Source: Nocardia mangyaensis
Lineage (GTDB): Bacteria > Actinomycetota > Actinomycetes > Mycobacteriales > Mycobacteriaceae
Direction of reading: 5' to 3'
Length of the DNA stretch: 64,000 nucleotides
Assembly (NCBI RefSeq): GCF_001886715.1
Contig: NZ_CP018082.1
Span: 4,154,001-4,218,000, forward strand
The position numbers and the translations under genes are program-made. Position 1 is the stretch's first letter. Every line of letters starts with the position of its first letter. The notes below the pieces were generated by a model. It ran no database searches. It was not told the DNA's origin and saw only the letters and a program-made list of their open reading frames with translations. Positions 1 to 8,884 of this stretch are shown piece by piece.

Positions 1-895
1 TGGCCATGTCCGCCACCGTGCCGAGATTGCCGATCAGGTCGACCACCGCCGGCGAATTCTGCGCCATCACCGCGTCCAACGCGGCCAGCGTTCCCGGCGC
101 CGCGCCGAGCAGATCGACGAACCCGCCTGTTTTCGCCTCCACCCCCGACATCAATCGGGCCGCGTCACCAGCGAACTCACCCAACCCCGGCGCCGCGGCG
201 GCCGCGGTGGTGAGCACCGTGCGGCTGTCGCGCAGGAGGCCGACCGTCTGGGGCAGGACCGAGTCCAGGGTGGAGACCAGAAAGATCCCCCCGTCGATGA
301 TGTCGGCGAGCTTGCCCGGACCGTGCGCGCTGACCCCGAGTTCCTCGACTATCGCGGCCAGCCGGGCCGGATCCACTTGCGCGAGCGTGGTATCCAGCTG
401 AGCGAGGGTCTGCCACAGCGGCACCGGGGTCGAGGTCCGCTCGACCTCGATCTCGGCGCCATCGGTCAGGTAGGGACCGTTGTCACCGGCCGGGCGGAAG
501 TCGAGGTACTGCTCACCGGCCAGGGACAGACTCGCGACCCGGACCCCGCCATCGGCGGGCACCCGGACCGTCGCATCGATCGCCGCGGTGGCCACCAGCC
601 CGGTGGGTGTCAGCTCGACGGATTCGACTCGACCGATCGGCACGCCCCGCAAGGTCACGTTCTGCCCGGCCAGCAGCCCGCCCGACTGCGCGAGATGCAC
701 CCGAACGGTCATGGTGGCCGCCGTCGGATCGACACCGAGCGCGCCGAACACCAGATAGACGGTGCCGACAACCAGTGTCAGCAGCAGCGCCAGGCACGAC
801 AACAGCGAACGATGCCTACTGCCGAGCCTGGCAGCACCGACGACCACACGGGCCGGGACGGCGAGCAGCGGTCGGGTGCGTTCCGAAGGGCTCAT
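1..895 (-). CDS. mceF: MCE family protein, MceF-type, partial at left edge
   Basis: Last gene of the mce operon; its C-terminus lies outside the window. The frame is open from the ATG at 895 to base 1, about 298 codons. The N-terminus has one membrane segment at about residues 27-48. An MCE domain follows, with the pattern 'SGGLLAGQNVTLRGVPIGRVESV' split as SGGLLAGQNV then LRGVPIGRVESV, and a later 'LAGEQYLDFRPAG' strand. The start ATG overlaps the mceE stop (tca 892-894, cat 893-895), so translation is coupled. In the family, MceF is an exported subunit of an ATP-driven lipid importer. The assignment to F rests on position after the E-type lipoprotein. Confidence 0.88.
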   Translation of the reverse strand, partial: MSPSERTRPLLAVPARVVVGAARLGSRHRSLLSCLALLLTLVVGTVYLVFGALGVDPTAATMTVRVHLAQSGGLLAGQNVTLRGVPIGRVESVELTPTGLVATAAIDATVRVPADGGVRVASLSLAGEQYLDFRPAGDNGPYLTDGAEIEVERTSTPVPLWQTLAQLDTTLAQVDPARLAAIVEELGVSAHGPGKLADIIDGGIFLVSTLDSVLPQTVGLLRDSRTVLTTAAAAAPGLGEFAGDAARLMSGVEAKTGGFVDLLGAAPGTLAALDAVMAQNSPAVVDLIGNLGTVADMA

Positions 896-2001
896 CGGCC
901 TGCCCCCGTCACACGCTGCTGCAGTTTGAGCAAGGTGTAGGTCAAGGTGCCGACGAAGGCCTGCCAGTCGCTCGCGTCCGGTACCCGGCTGCCTGGATCA
1001 CCCGGGTGGGCCGGGTCGGGCAGCGCGCCGATCGTCACGTCCGCCAGATCGGCGTTCACGTGCGCCGACGTGCCGTTGGTGACCTTGATGATCGGCCCGA
1101 GGATCGCGTTCATCGCCGCCAGGCTGGCATCGGGATCGGTCGAGGCCGCGTTGAGCCCCGCGGAGATCCGATTGATGTCGGCGACCATGCCGACAGCGGC
1201 CGTCCCGCCGATGGCGGGAAACTTCGCCAGTTCCCTGCTGATCTGATCGACCTGCCGGATCAGCGCCAACGCCTGCTGGGAGCTGTCGGTCACGGTCGAG
1301 AGCGCCGGACCCGCGACATCGACCAGGTCGCCGAGCGGGCGCCGCTGCGCCTGCAGTTGCCGGGTGAGTTCGTCGACCTCGACGAGTGCGGTGCGGATGT
1401 CGGCTGATCGCGCGGCCAGGGCCTGCACCACCCTGGTCGATCGGTCCAGCAGCGCGGCGAGGTTCGCGCCGCGATCGCCGACGGCGTGCCCGAGGCCGTT
1501 GACGATGTTGGTCAGATTCCGGATCACCCCGCCGTTCACCAGCAGTGACGCCGTGGTCAGCAGTTCCTCGATGGTGGCCGCGGCCTGGGTGGACGACAGT
1601 GCGATGGTGTCGCCGTCCTGGAGCGAGGGCCCTCCTGGCGCGGCTGCGTCCGGTGGGGTGAGCGCCACGAAGACGTCGCCGAGCGGGGTCGCGGTGCGCA
1701 ATTCGGCCCGGGTGCCCACCGGCAAGGGCACTCCCTGCTGGATGCGCATCGTGACCAGGGCGGTGTAGTCGCGCGCCGACATGTCGGTGACCTCACCGAC
1801 ATCGGCGCCGAGCAAGCGCACCTTCGCCTGCTCGGGCAGGTTCAACGCGTTGGCGAAACCGGCGTGGATCGTATAGGTGGAGCCCCCGACGCCAGGGGCG
1901 GGCAAGGGCAGTTCACCCAGGCCCACCGAGCAACCAGATCCGGTGACGAGCGCGACGCCGGCGATCAGCACGACCCACGCAGACCGACATCGCTGCCTCA
2001 T
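892..2001 (-). CDS. mceE: MceE-type lipoprotein of lipid importer
   Basis: 369 aa from the ATG at 2001, which overlaps the mceD stop (ATGA). A longer in-frame start at 2112 exists but would read into mceD and lose the signal peptide. A lipoprotein signal with lipobox GSGC ends at about residue 24. The family hallmark 'LPLPAPGVGG' follows, then an MCE domain containing 'RLLGADVGEVTDM'. Helical repeats fill the C-terminal half. In mycobacteria the fifth Mce gene encodes such a lipoprotein (LprK in mce1). It is predicted to anchor or shape the periplasmic lipid tunnel. Confidence 0.9.
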   Translation of the reverse strand: MRQRCRSAWVVLIAGVALVTGSGCSVGLGELPLPAPGVGGSTYTIHAGFANALNLPEQAKVRLLGADVGEVTDMSARDYTALVTMRIQQGVPLPVGTRAELRTATPLGDVFVALTPPDAAAPGGPSLQDGDTIALSSTQAAATIEELLTTASLLVNGGVIRNLTNIVNGLGHAVGDRGANLAALLDRSTRVVQALAARSADIRTALVEVDELTRQLQAQRRPLGDLVDVAGPALSTVTDSSQQALALIRQVDQISRELAKFPAIGGTAAVGMVADINRISAGLNAASTDPDASLAAMNAILGPIIKVTNGTSAHVNADLADVTIGALPDPAHPGDPGSRVPDASDWQAFVGTLTYTLLKLQQRVTGAGR

Positions 2002-3101
2002 CGCGGCAACCTCGACATCGCCTCGAGCATGTCGGTGATGCCGAAGTCCGGCCCGAAGTCCTGCAATGTGCCTGTGCTGCAGCCGAGTTGACGCAGGCCG
2101 AGCACATTGCACACCTCCTTCACCAGTTGACCGTCGAAGAACACCTTGTCCAGCAGTGCGTGTACCCGCACGCCGCGATAGTCGACGTCGATGGCGTTGT
2201 AGGCGTTGTTCAGCAGCAGCGGTGTCACGTCGATGAACTCGGCGACCTCCTCGCGATAGTCCGCGAGCGCCCGGGTCACCGCGGCGGCATCGTGCATCGT
2301 GGAGCGCAGGCTCTCGCTGTTCTGCGTCAGCAGGTCGTCGGCCTGCTGCATGATCTGCACGATCTGCGCGCCGGTATCCCCCGCTCCGATCTCCAGCTCG
2401 GCCAGCACGCCCGCCAATTCCTCTGTCGCACTACCGAATTCACGGATCACCTGATCGTTTCCCGCCGCGGCGCGAACCAGCACCGCCAGGTGCTCGACGA
2501 TGTCGGTGATCGCCTCCTGGGTCTGCGCTCCCCCGTCGGCGCCGAGTCGGAGGGCACCGGAGAGTTCGTTCATCGTGGCCCGCAATTCGGGACCACTGCC
2601 CGAGGCGATCTGCGCGGACACATCGAGCAACCGGGCGATCGGACCGGTCTCCGGGCTGGTGCCCGCCAACTGCGCGGCCATCCCGTCCGCGGCACCGAGC
2701 AAGCGGTCGAACTCGATGGGGGTACGGGTACGGTCCAGGCCGAGCTGCGCCCGGTCCGTCAGGGTGGGACCGTCGCGGTAGACCGGGGTGAACTCGACGT
2801 GGCGATCGGTGAGCACCGAGGTCGAGACGGTGACCGCGGTCGCGTCCGCCGGGATGCGCACGTCGCCCTCGACTCGCATCGTGACCTCGACGTGGGAACC
2901 GCGCGGGGCGATCGCGGTGACCTCCCCTACCGGCATCCCGAGGACGGCGACGGCATTGCCCACGTAGAGTCCGGCACCGTTGTCGAATCGGGCCGTTACC
3001 GTGATCGCCCGATTCGAGTCGCCGAGGGCACCCGCGCAGCCGGCGATCGCACCGAGCGACAGCACCAGCGCGATCCTGGCCAGTGTGACAAGGGTTCTCA
3101 T
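1998..3101 (-). CDS. mceD: MCE family protein, MceD-type, with a lipobox
   Basis: 367 aa from the ATG at 3101, overlapping the mceC stop (tca 3098-3100). An in-frame start at 3161 lies inside mceC and is less likely. The N-terminus reads as a lipoprotein signal peptide with lipobox IAGC near residue 21. The MCE domain contains 'GNAVAVLGMPVGEVTAI' and 'DRHVEFTPVY', typical of the D subunit. Having a lipobox in D as well as E is less usual, since canonical operons have one lipoprotein. Translation is coupled on both sides. Role: periplasmic subunit of the Mce lipid importer. Confidence 0.87.
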   Translation of the reverse strand: MRTLVTLARIALVLSLGAIAGCAGALGDSNRAITVTARFDNGAGLYVGNAVAVLGMPVGEVTAIAPRGSHVEVTMRVEGDVRIPADATAVTVSTSVLTDRHVEFTPVYRDGPTLTDRAQLGLDRTRTPIEFDRLLGAADGMAAQLAGTSPETGPIARLLDVSAQIASGSGPELRATMNELSGALRLGADGGAQTQEAITDIVEHLAVLVRAAAGNDQVIREFGSATEELAGVLAELEIGAGDTGAQIVQIMQQADDLLTQNSESLRSTMHDAAAVTRALADYREEVAEFIDVTPLLLNNAYNAIDVDYRGVRVHALLDKVFFDGQLVKEVCNVLGLRQLGCSTGTLQDFGPDFGITDMLEAMSRLPR

Positions 3102-4108
3102 TCGCAGTCCTGGAAATAGGGCGCCAGCGCCACCTGGTCGGCTCGACCGCTCAGCGCACACATCCAGGAGTCGATCAGCGGCCCTGCGGGCGCGGTGAAG
3201 TCGACCTCGTTGGCGGTGCCCGACGCGTTGGCGAAATTGCGGATGGGGACAGGCAAGATCTGCAGGATGTTGCGTAGCAGGTCGTCGTGGCGGGCGAGGC
3301 TACCGAGCAATCCCTCGAAGCCGCGCAGCAGTTCGTCGATTTCGGCCCGGTCCTCGACAACCAGCACCCTGACCTGATCGGCCAGCCGCCGGGTCGAGTC
3401 CATCAGCGTCTGGAGCGCACCGCGGCGCGCGAGGATCTCGGTGACCAGGTCGCGACCCTGGGTCACGATGGCCGAGAGGTCGCCCTGTTGGCTGTGCACC
3501 ACGGTGATCAGCTGCTGCACACCTGTCAGGAGCGCGCCGAGCTCATCGCGACGACTGCCGAGCAGCGTGGCGAGCGAGCGCAGATTGTTCAGGAGGCCGG
3601 GCAAGACCGTCGGCACGCCGTCGAGTTGATTCGCCAGTGCGTCGAGCGAGATGGCGATGCGACCGGCATCGATCTGTTCGAACGTCGCGGTGGCGTTGTC
3701 GAGCGCTTGTTGAAGGTCGTAGGGAACATCGGTGTGGGTCAACGCGATCCGGTGATCAGCGATCTCGCCCTCGCCCGCCGGGGTCAATTCGACATAGCGG
3801 GCCCCGAGCAGGGTGGTCAGTTTGATCGCGGCGCGGGTGTCGGCACCGAGCGCGGCGGAACGATCGACGCTCAGGGTGACCAGGACCCGGTCCTCGGTCA
3901 GCCGCTGACCGGTGACCGTGCCGACCGGCACCCCGGCGATGGTGACGCCGTCCCCGACGCGCAGGCCGGCGGCTTGAGCGAACTCGACGTCGTAGCGCTG
4001 CTGTCCGACGCCGAGGGAGTTGAAGCCCACCGCGCCGGCGACGACAGCGAGCAGCAGACCGAGCGCGATCAGCCCCAGCATGCTCTTCGAGGGATGTTTC
4101 GATGTCAT
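3098..4108 (-). CDS. mceC: MCE family protein, MceC-type
   Basis: 336 aa. A single N-terminal membrane segment (about residues 9-30, 'MLGLIALGLLLAVVAG') is followed by an MCE domain with 'GLRVGDGVTIAGVPVGTVTG' and 'GARYVELTPAG'. A long helical region follows. The C-terminal segment contains 'SGRADQVALAPYFQDCE', similar to the Cys-containing ends of this subunit. It lies 4 bp after mceB and overlaps mceD by 4 nt. Predicted periplasm-facing subunit of the importer. Confidence 0.88.
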   Translation of the reverse strand: MTSKHPSKSMLGLIALGLLLAVVAGAVGFNSLGVGQQRYDVEFAQAAGLRVGDGVTIAGVPVGTVTGQRLTEDRVLVTLSVDRSAALGADTRAAIKLTTLLGARYVELTPAGEGEIADHRIALTHTDVPYDLQQALDNATATFEQIDAGRIAISLDALANQLDGVPTVLPGLLNNLRSLATLLGSRRDELGALLTGVQQLITVVHSQQGDLSAIVTQGRDLVTEILARRGALQTLMDSTRRLADQVRVLVVEDRAEIDELLRGFEGLLGSLARHDDLLRNILQILPVPIRNFANASGTANEVDFTAPAGPLIDSWMCALSGRADQVALAPYFQDCE

Positions 4109-4112
4109 TGCC

Positions 4113-5150
4113 TCACCTGCAGATCGGTGATTGTCGAATGGTGCCGGTCGGCGAGGCCAGCCCGACGATGGTCGGCACGAGTGTGGTGAGCGCGGGCAGG
4201 AACGTCACGCCCATGTTGCACAGGTAGGTGTTGAGGTAGGACCCCTCCTGACTCACCCTGGCCAGTCCTTTCAGCAGGGCGGGCAGGTTGAACCCGAGGT
4301 AGGCGAAACTGTCCTTGTTCTCCTCGAAGTGCCTGGTGAAACCTGGTTCACGCGTGAGGAATTCGTTCAGCTCGGGCCGCACGTCGTCGACAACGGTGGC
4401 CAGCCGCCCGGTCACCGACGCGACGGTCGTCAGCGATCCGAGCAGCTCGTCACGGTGGCTCGAGAGCCCGTCGATGATCGACCGTGCCCGGGTGACCAAG
4501 GTGCTCACCGAGGAGCTGTGCGCCGCCAGATCACCCACCACCTCGCTCAGATTCGTGATCACCGCGCCGAGTACCTGGTCCGGCCCGGCGACGGACTCGG
4601 CGAGGGTGGAGATCTGCGCGATCAGCAGCACCAGTGAGGTGTTGTCACCCTGTAGCGCGGTGATCAACGCACCGGTCACATTGTCGACCTGCTGCGGGTC
4701 CAGACCGCCGAACAGTGGCTCGAACCCGTTGAGCAACACCGAGATGTCGAACGAGGGTTCGGTGTGTTCGAGCGGGATCTCCCCACCGGGCTCCAGCTCC
4801 TCTGGCGCGCCGAAGTCGGCCAGTGCCAGGCCGAGGTAGCGCTGGCCGATGACATTCTGATAGGTGATCGAGGCCTTCGTATTGCCGAAGACTTTCTGTT
4901 CTTCCTCCACACGGAACCGCACCTGCGCCCGATTGCCGACCAGCGCGATTCCGTCGACGCGGCCCACCCGCACCCCGGCCATCCGCACATCGTCACCGAC
5001 GCGCAGACCGGTGACATCGCTGAAGATCGCGGAATAGTTTCGCGTCGTGCCGTCCACGCCGCGATGCAGCGTGACGAAGGTGACCCAGATCAGTCCGATG
5101 GCCACGATCAGGAACAAGACCAAACCGATCAGCGAACGACGAAAGCTCAT
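4113..5150 (-). CDS. mceB: MCE family protein, MceB-type
   Basis: 345 aa. The N-terminal membrane helix covers about residues 7-28. The MCE domain contains 'TGLRVGDDVRMAGVRVGRVDGI' and 'SITYQNVIGQRYLGLAL', the B-type 'QNVIGQRYL' signature. Residue 87 onward gives the second half of the domain, then helices. A conserved-looking C-terminus has 'YLCNMGVTFLP'. The ATG at 5150 overlaps the mceA stop by 4 nt. Function is as part of the hetero-oligomeric lipid channel, inferred from the family. Confidence 0.88.
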   Translation of the reverse strand: MSFRRSLIGLVLFLIVAIGLIWVTFVTLHRGVDGTTRNYSAIFSDVTGLRVGDDVRMAGVRVGRVDGIALVGNRAQVRFRVEEEQKVFGNTKASITYQNVIGQRYLGLALADFGAPEELEPGGEIPLEHTEPSFDISVLLNGFEPLFGGLDPQQVDNVTGALITALQGDNTSLVLLIAQISTLAESVAGPDQVLGAVITNLSEVVGDLAAHSSSVSTLVTRARSIIDGLSSHRDELLGSLTTVASVTGRLATVVDDVRPELNEFLTREPGFTRHFEENKDSFAYLGFNLPALLKGLARVSQEGSYLNTYLCNMGVTFLPALTTLVPTIVGLASPTGTIRQSPICR

Positions 5151-6412
5151 CGGCCGCCGCCGATCGGCAGTGCTGCATCGGCGAGCAGCTGGGCCAGCAC
5201 CGATTCCGCGGCATTGGCCTCACCACCCAGAATCCGGCGGATCATGTCCCACATCTGCGGGCTCAACGGAGGCACCGGATACGACTGCGGACTCATGCTG
5301 GGCGGCAACTCCTGTTCGGGGATCGCGACCGGTGCGGTGGCACAGCTGGGTGCGGACAGCTCGCCGTATCGGGGACAGTCGGCGCGGGTGTAGGCGGTGT
5401 GCGGGCTCAGCCGGAACTGGAATTTGCCGGTGCCCATCTGGGTTTCGGAGTTCCAGAACTCGGCGAACCACAGATCCGAGATCCTTTTGATCCGGACCAC
5501 GATCGGCGCGAAACCGGCGGCTCCCTCGCCCACCACATCGAGAACCGGAACGAGATCATTCGTCACGGTGACGATCTGGTCGGCATGTCGGGTGAGTCCA
5601 CCGCCCAGCGACGACAGGGTGTTGTTGCCCGCGGACAGCAGGTTCAGCAGTTCGCCCTCGCGTTCGACCACCGTGCGCAGCGGAACCACCGCGGAGTGCA
5701 AGGCGTCCAGGAGATCCGGTGCTGCCGCATTCAGTCCGTGTACCGCCTCGGCCATCGCGCCGAGGGTCGACGGACCACCGTCCGGCGCGAGGAGTGCGTC
5801 GAATTCCCTGGTGATCCGGTCGAGTTGCGCACCGGCGCGCACGATGTCATCACCCCGCCGATCCGTGGCCTCGGCCACCGCGGCGAGCAGGCCGACGGTG
5901 CTGTCGGACCCGAGCCGCCCCGTGCTGGCGATGATCTCGCGCAGCTTGGTCAGCGCGGTCTGGAGTTGGACGGTCGAGAGGCTACGGTCCTGGGCGATCT
6001 CGGTATCGGCAGTCAGCGCGGGACCGGGACCGTTGTCCACCAACTGAATCGAGGACACGGCGAAGACATTGCTGGGAACCACCCGTGCAGTGACCGTGCG
6101 CGGCACACTCGAGGCGTACGCCGGTTCGAGCAGCAGCGTGACCCGATTCGGTCCGCCGTCGTCCGCGAGCGCCACCGTGGCCACCGTGCCGATCAGCAGG
6201 CCCCGAAACTTCACGTCGGATCGGGCGGGCAAGCCATCGCCGAGCTGGTCGAGCACGGCGATCACTTCCACCTTGGCGTCGAAGCGGCCCGTCGACTTCA
6301 TCAACAGCGCCGTGACCACGACCGCCATGAGCACGAACAGCACCACGCCACGCAACACCAGCGAGAATCCGCCGGGACCACGCCCGTCCTTCTCGAACAG
6401 AATCGCCGACAT
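5147..6412 (-). CDS. mceA: MCE family protein, MceA-type
   Basis: 421 aa, first of the six mce genes. The membrane segment covers about residues 20-40 ('LRGVVLFVLMAVVVTALLM'). The MCE domain contains 'KFRGLLIGTVATVAL' and 'AVSSIQLVDNGPG'. The C-terminal third has the 'DLWFAEFWNSETQMGTGKFQFRL' region, found here as DLWFAEFWNSE and GKFQFRLSP, and a Cys pair. The ATG at 6410-6412 directly abuts the yrbEB stop at 6413. Predicted substrate-contacting subunit of the lipid importer. Confidence 0.88.
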   Translation of the reverse strand: MSAILFEKDGRGPGGFSLVLRGVVLFVLMAVVVTALLMKSTGRFDAKVEVIAVLDQLGDGLPARSDVKFRGLLIGTVATVALADDGGPNRVTLLLEPAYASSVPRTVTARVVPSNVFAVSSIQLVDNGPGPALTADTEIAQDRSLSTVQLQTALTKLREIIASTGRLGSDSTVGLLAAVAEATDRRGDDIVRAGAQLDRITREFDALLAPDGGPSTLGAMAEAVHGLNAAAPDLLDALHSAVVPLRTVVEREGELLNLLSAGNNTLSSLGGGLTRHADQIVTVTNDLVPVLDVVGEGAAGFAPIVVRIKRISDLWFAEFWNSETQMGTGKFQFRLSPHTAYTRADCPRYGELSAPSCATAPVAIPEQELPPSMSPQSYPVPPLSPQMWDMIRRILGGEANAAESVLAQLLADAALPIGGGR

Positions 6413-7270
6413 CTACCCTCCCAGCCGGGCACTCGAACCGATGCCCCAGAGGCCGACGGTCAGCAACAGATTGACGAGGATCATCACCGAGATGGACGCG
6501 CGCATCGCCCGGCCCGCCGCAGTGCCGACACCCTGCGGACCGCCGACGGCATAGAAGCCGTAGTAGCACTGGATCGTCGAGGTGAGGATCACGAAAACGA
6601 TCGCCTTGAGCAGCGAGTACGCGATGTCGGGACCGTTGAGAACCAACTGGAAGTAGTGCTGATAGGTACCGGCGGACAGGCCGCCGGACAGGCCGACCAC
6701 CACTTCGACCGCCAGGTAGTTGGCGGCCAGGCACACCAGGTACAGGGGAATCATCGCGACGACCGAGGCGAGAATCCTGGTACTGACCAGATAGGGAATG
6801 GCGCGAATGGCCATCGCCTCCATCGCCTCGATCTCCTCGGCGATCCCCATCGCACCGAGTTGAGCGGTGAACCGGCAGCCCGCCTGGGCGGCGAAGGCCA
6901 GCGAGGCCATGATGGGAGCCAACTCCCTGGTCGAGGCGGTCGAGGCGATCAGGCCGACGGTGGGCTCCATCCCGAGCAGGTGCAGCGCGTTGTAGCCCTC
7001 CAGACCCACGATCGCGCCGCCCGCCGCGCCCAGCACGATGATGACACCCGCAGTGCCGCCGCCCACGACAATCGAACCGTTGCCCCAGGTGATGTCGGAC
7101 AGAATGCGCAGAAATTCCTTGCGATAGTGCCGCAGCATCACCGGGATCGAGAACAGGGCTCGGATCAGGAACGTGCCCATGTGGCCCAGACGCATCGCCC
7201 CGGATGCCAGCTTGACCGCGGCCCGGTACACCGGCCGCACCCCAGGCGGGTAATACTGCGCGGCCATCAC
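6413..7270 (-). CDS. yrbEB: MlaE/YrbE-type ABC permease, second of pair
   Basis: 285 aa integral membrane permease of the MlaE family, paired with yrbEA to form the membrane core that works with the Mce proteins. Visible features are five to six hydrophobic segments, the cytoplasmic motif 'GMEPTVGLIASTASTRELAPIMASL', here seen as TRELAPIMASLAFAAQAG, and 'GCRFTAQLGAMGIAEEIEAMEAM', the EExxA-type coupling region. The start overlaps the yrbEA stop by 4 nt. The ATPase (MceG/Mkl) is not in this window, as is normal for actinobacteria. Confidence 0.92.
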   Translation of the reverse strand: MMAAQYYPPGVRPVYRAAVKLASGAMRLGHMGTFLIRALFSIPVMLRHYRKEFLRILSDITWGNGSIVVGGGTAGVIIVLGAAGGAIVGLEGYNALHLLGMEPTVGLIASTASTRELAPIMASLAFAAQAGCRFTAQLGAMGIAEEIEAMEAMAIRAIPYLVSTRILASVVAMIPLYLVCLAANYLAVEVVVGLSGGLSAGTYQHYFQLVLNGPDIAYSLLKAIVFVILTSTIQCYYGFYAVGGPQGVGTAAGRAMRASISVMILVNLLLTVGLWGIGSSARLGG

Positions 7271-8103
7271 AGTCCCTGCTGTGGCAACAAGATCATGTAC
7301 AGCTGCGTGAAGGCGACGTTCACGATCATCAGGAGCAGGATCGAGGAGACCACTGTCGAGTTGACCGAATTCGCCACACCCGCTGGTCCACCCTGGGTCG
7401 TCAGCCCCTTCTCACAGGCGACCACGGCGACGATCGCGCCGTAGACCACGGCTTTGATCATGGTCAGCACCAAATCGTCGACGGTCGCGAAAGAGGAAAA
7501 GGTCGCGACGAAACTTCCCGGTGCCCCACCTTGGACGAAGACATTGAACAGGTAGCCCGCGAGAAAGCCGACGAAACAGACGATTCCCGTCAGCGACACC
7601 CCGATCAGTACCCCGGCCGCCAGCCGGGGCACGACCAGACGGCGGATCACCGAGACGCCCATGATCTCCATGGCGTCCAATTCGTCGCGGATCTTGCGCG
7701 ATCCGAGATCCGCGCAGATCGCCGAACCGACCGCCGACGCCATCAGTAGCGCCGCGACCATCGGCGCCCCTTGCCGAATCACCGCGAGCCCACTCGCCGC
7801 GCCGGCGAGCGACGTGGCGCCGACCTGCCCGGCCAGCAACCCGAACTGGATGGACAGTGTCACCCCGATCGGCAAGGCGACGAAGATCGTCGGCAAGGCC
7901 GCGGACGATGCCATGAACGCGGCCTGCCTGACGAACTCCTGGAACGCGAATCGTCCGTTGATCACGTCGATGACGAGAAAGCGCAAGGCACGCATACCGA
8001 GGCTGAATTGGCCACCGACTGTTTCCAAGGCGGCGATCGGGTGTCGGCGAAAGTAGCCGCGCACCCATTCGACCACCTCACGATCCGCCGTTGCCATTGT
8101 CAC
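7267..8103 (-). CDS. yrbEA: MlaE/YrbE-type ABC permease, first of pair
   Basis: 278 aa MlaE-family permease. The start is the GTG at 8103, overlapping the stop of the upstream gene at 8100; an ATG two codons inside (8097) is an alternative. Hydrophobic segments alternate with the 'RQGAPMVAALLMASAVGSAICADLGSRKIRDELDAMEIMG' loop, seen as QGAPMVAALLMA and the coupling helix RDELDAMEIMGV. It forms the inner-membrane core of the Mce importer with YrbEB. The tight overlap implies that the preceding small gene belongs to the same operon. Confidence 0.92.
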   Translation of the reverse strand: MTMATADREVVEWVRGYFRRHPIAALETVGGQFSLGMRALRFLVIDVINGRFAFQEFVRQAAFMASSAALPTIFVALPIGVTLSIQFGLLAGQVGATSLAGAASGLAVIRQGAPMVAALLMASAVGSAICADLGSRKIRDELDAMEIMGVSVIRRLVVPRLAAGVLIGVSLTGIVCFVGFLAGYLFNVFVQGGAPGSFVATFSSFATVDDLVLTMIKAVVYGAIVAVVACEKGLTTQGGPAGVANSVNSTVVSSILLLMIVNVAFTQLYMILLPQQGL

Positions 8104-8651
8104 CTCGCGGAGACTGGTCCAGCAGTGGCCCGTGCCGGGCTGACCCGGAACACCTCGGTGGGGCCGACTTCCTCACCGGGGAATCCTGCCGTCGCCAAGG
8201 CGCAGGCTTTGAATGCGCGCGCGGCCCGGCTCACTCGATGGTGCGTGGTCTGTACGCGATCCTCGAGTTCGGCGGGAAGGGCGTCGCCCCACAGCGACAG
8301 CTCGGCCGACCGGCGGTCGAGGCATTCCAGAATTCCGTCGCGAACACGACAGTCCGCGATCATCTGGGTGGGCACTGCCACGGCATGCGGCCACGTGTCG
8401 TGTTTCGGTGCTGCCAATGACTGCTCGATATCGAGCACTGTCGCGCCGAGGATCTGCAGGGGACGGATGTCGGTGTGATCGTCGACGAGCACGGTCACCT
8501 CCCACCCGGCGGTCGTCCGATCGAAGAGCCAGCCACCGGCGTAGCGAACGACTTCCACGGCATTCGGCGCGACGATGGCCAGGCGATATCGCAGAGGATG
8601 CCGGCGGGCGTGGGCTCTCCAGTGCGCGGAATCAACGAGTTGTGCGGCCAT
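8100..8651 (-). CDS. Hypothetical protein at head of the mce operon
   Basis: 183 aa from the ATG at 8651, which has a weak GGATGG about 8 nt upstream. A GTG at 8759 would give 219 aa but places the start right beside CRP-like boxes. I do not recognise a family. The sequence is soluble, with 'YRLAIVAPNAVEVVRYAGGWLFDR' (seen in two pieces) suggesting alternating strands, then a helical C-terminal half. It contains two Cys in the middle and no signal peptide. It overlaps yrbEA by 4 nt, so it should be co-expressed with the lipid importer. Confidence 0.65.
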   Translation of the reverse strand: MAAQLVDSAHWRAHARRHPLRYRLAIVAPNAVEVVRYAGGWLFDRTTAGWEVTVLVDDHTDIRPLQILGATVLDIEQSLAAPKHDTWPHAVAVPTQMIADCRVRDGILECLDRRSAELSLWGDALPAELEDRVQTTHHRVSRAARAFKACALATAGFPGEEVGPTEVFRVSPARATAGPVSAR

Positions 8652-8761
8652 GGGCTTACCATCCAAACTTCGAATCTGAAGATCTCGACAGATACGCCCC
8701 GTGCCCGGAATTCGATCACTCGGAGCCCCTGCCGACCACACGGTAATCCGGTTACTCACCG

Positions 8762-8777
8762 TGTGACAGCAGTCTCA
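8762..8777. promoter_or_regulatory. CRP/GlxR-like box, near consensus
   Basis: TGTGA-CAGCAG-TCTCA matches the CRP-family palindrome TGTGA-N6-TCACA at 9 of 10 fixed positions. Its centre is 27 bp from the centre of a perfect box at 8789-8804. Both lie between the TetR stop and the first gene of the mce operon. Confidence 0.55.
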
Positions 8778-8788
8778 CCCAACTAACT

Positions 8789-8804
8789 TGTGATCTGCGT
8801 CACA
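8789..8804. promoter_or_regulatory. CRP/GlxR-like box, perfect match
   Basis: TGTGA-TCTGCG-TCACA is a perfect match to the TGTGA-N6-TCACA site recognised by CRP-family regulators (Rv3676 in mycobacteria, GlxR in corynebacteria). It lies in the only intergenic gap (8652-8884) upstream of the mce operon, so cAMP-responsive control of lipid import is the natural reading. Confidence 0.65.
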
Positions 8805-8884
8805 TCGCCTGCGCTCGGGCGTACAAGTCCCGAAATTCGTTCTATCGCAGGTCAACAAGGTTGCGCTCGGCGACCGGGCCGTGA

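Noticed and set aside
5399..7444. A 681-codon plus-strand frame opposite mceA and yrbEB
   Set aside because: Antisense shadow; the mce operon genes fit the family end to end.
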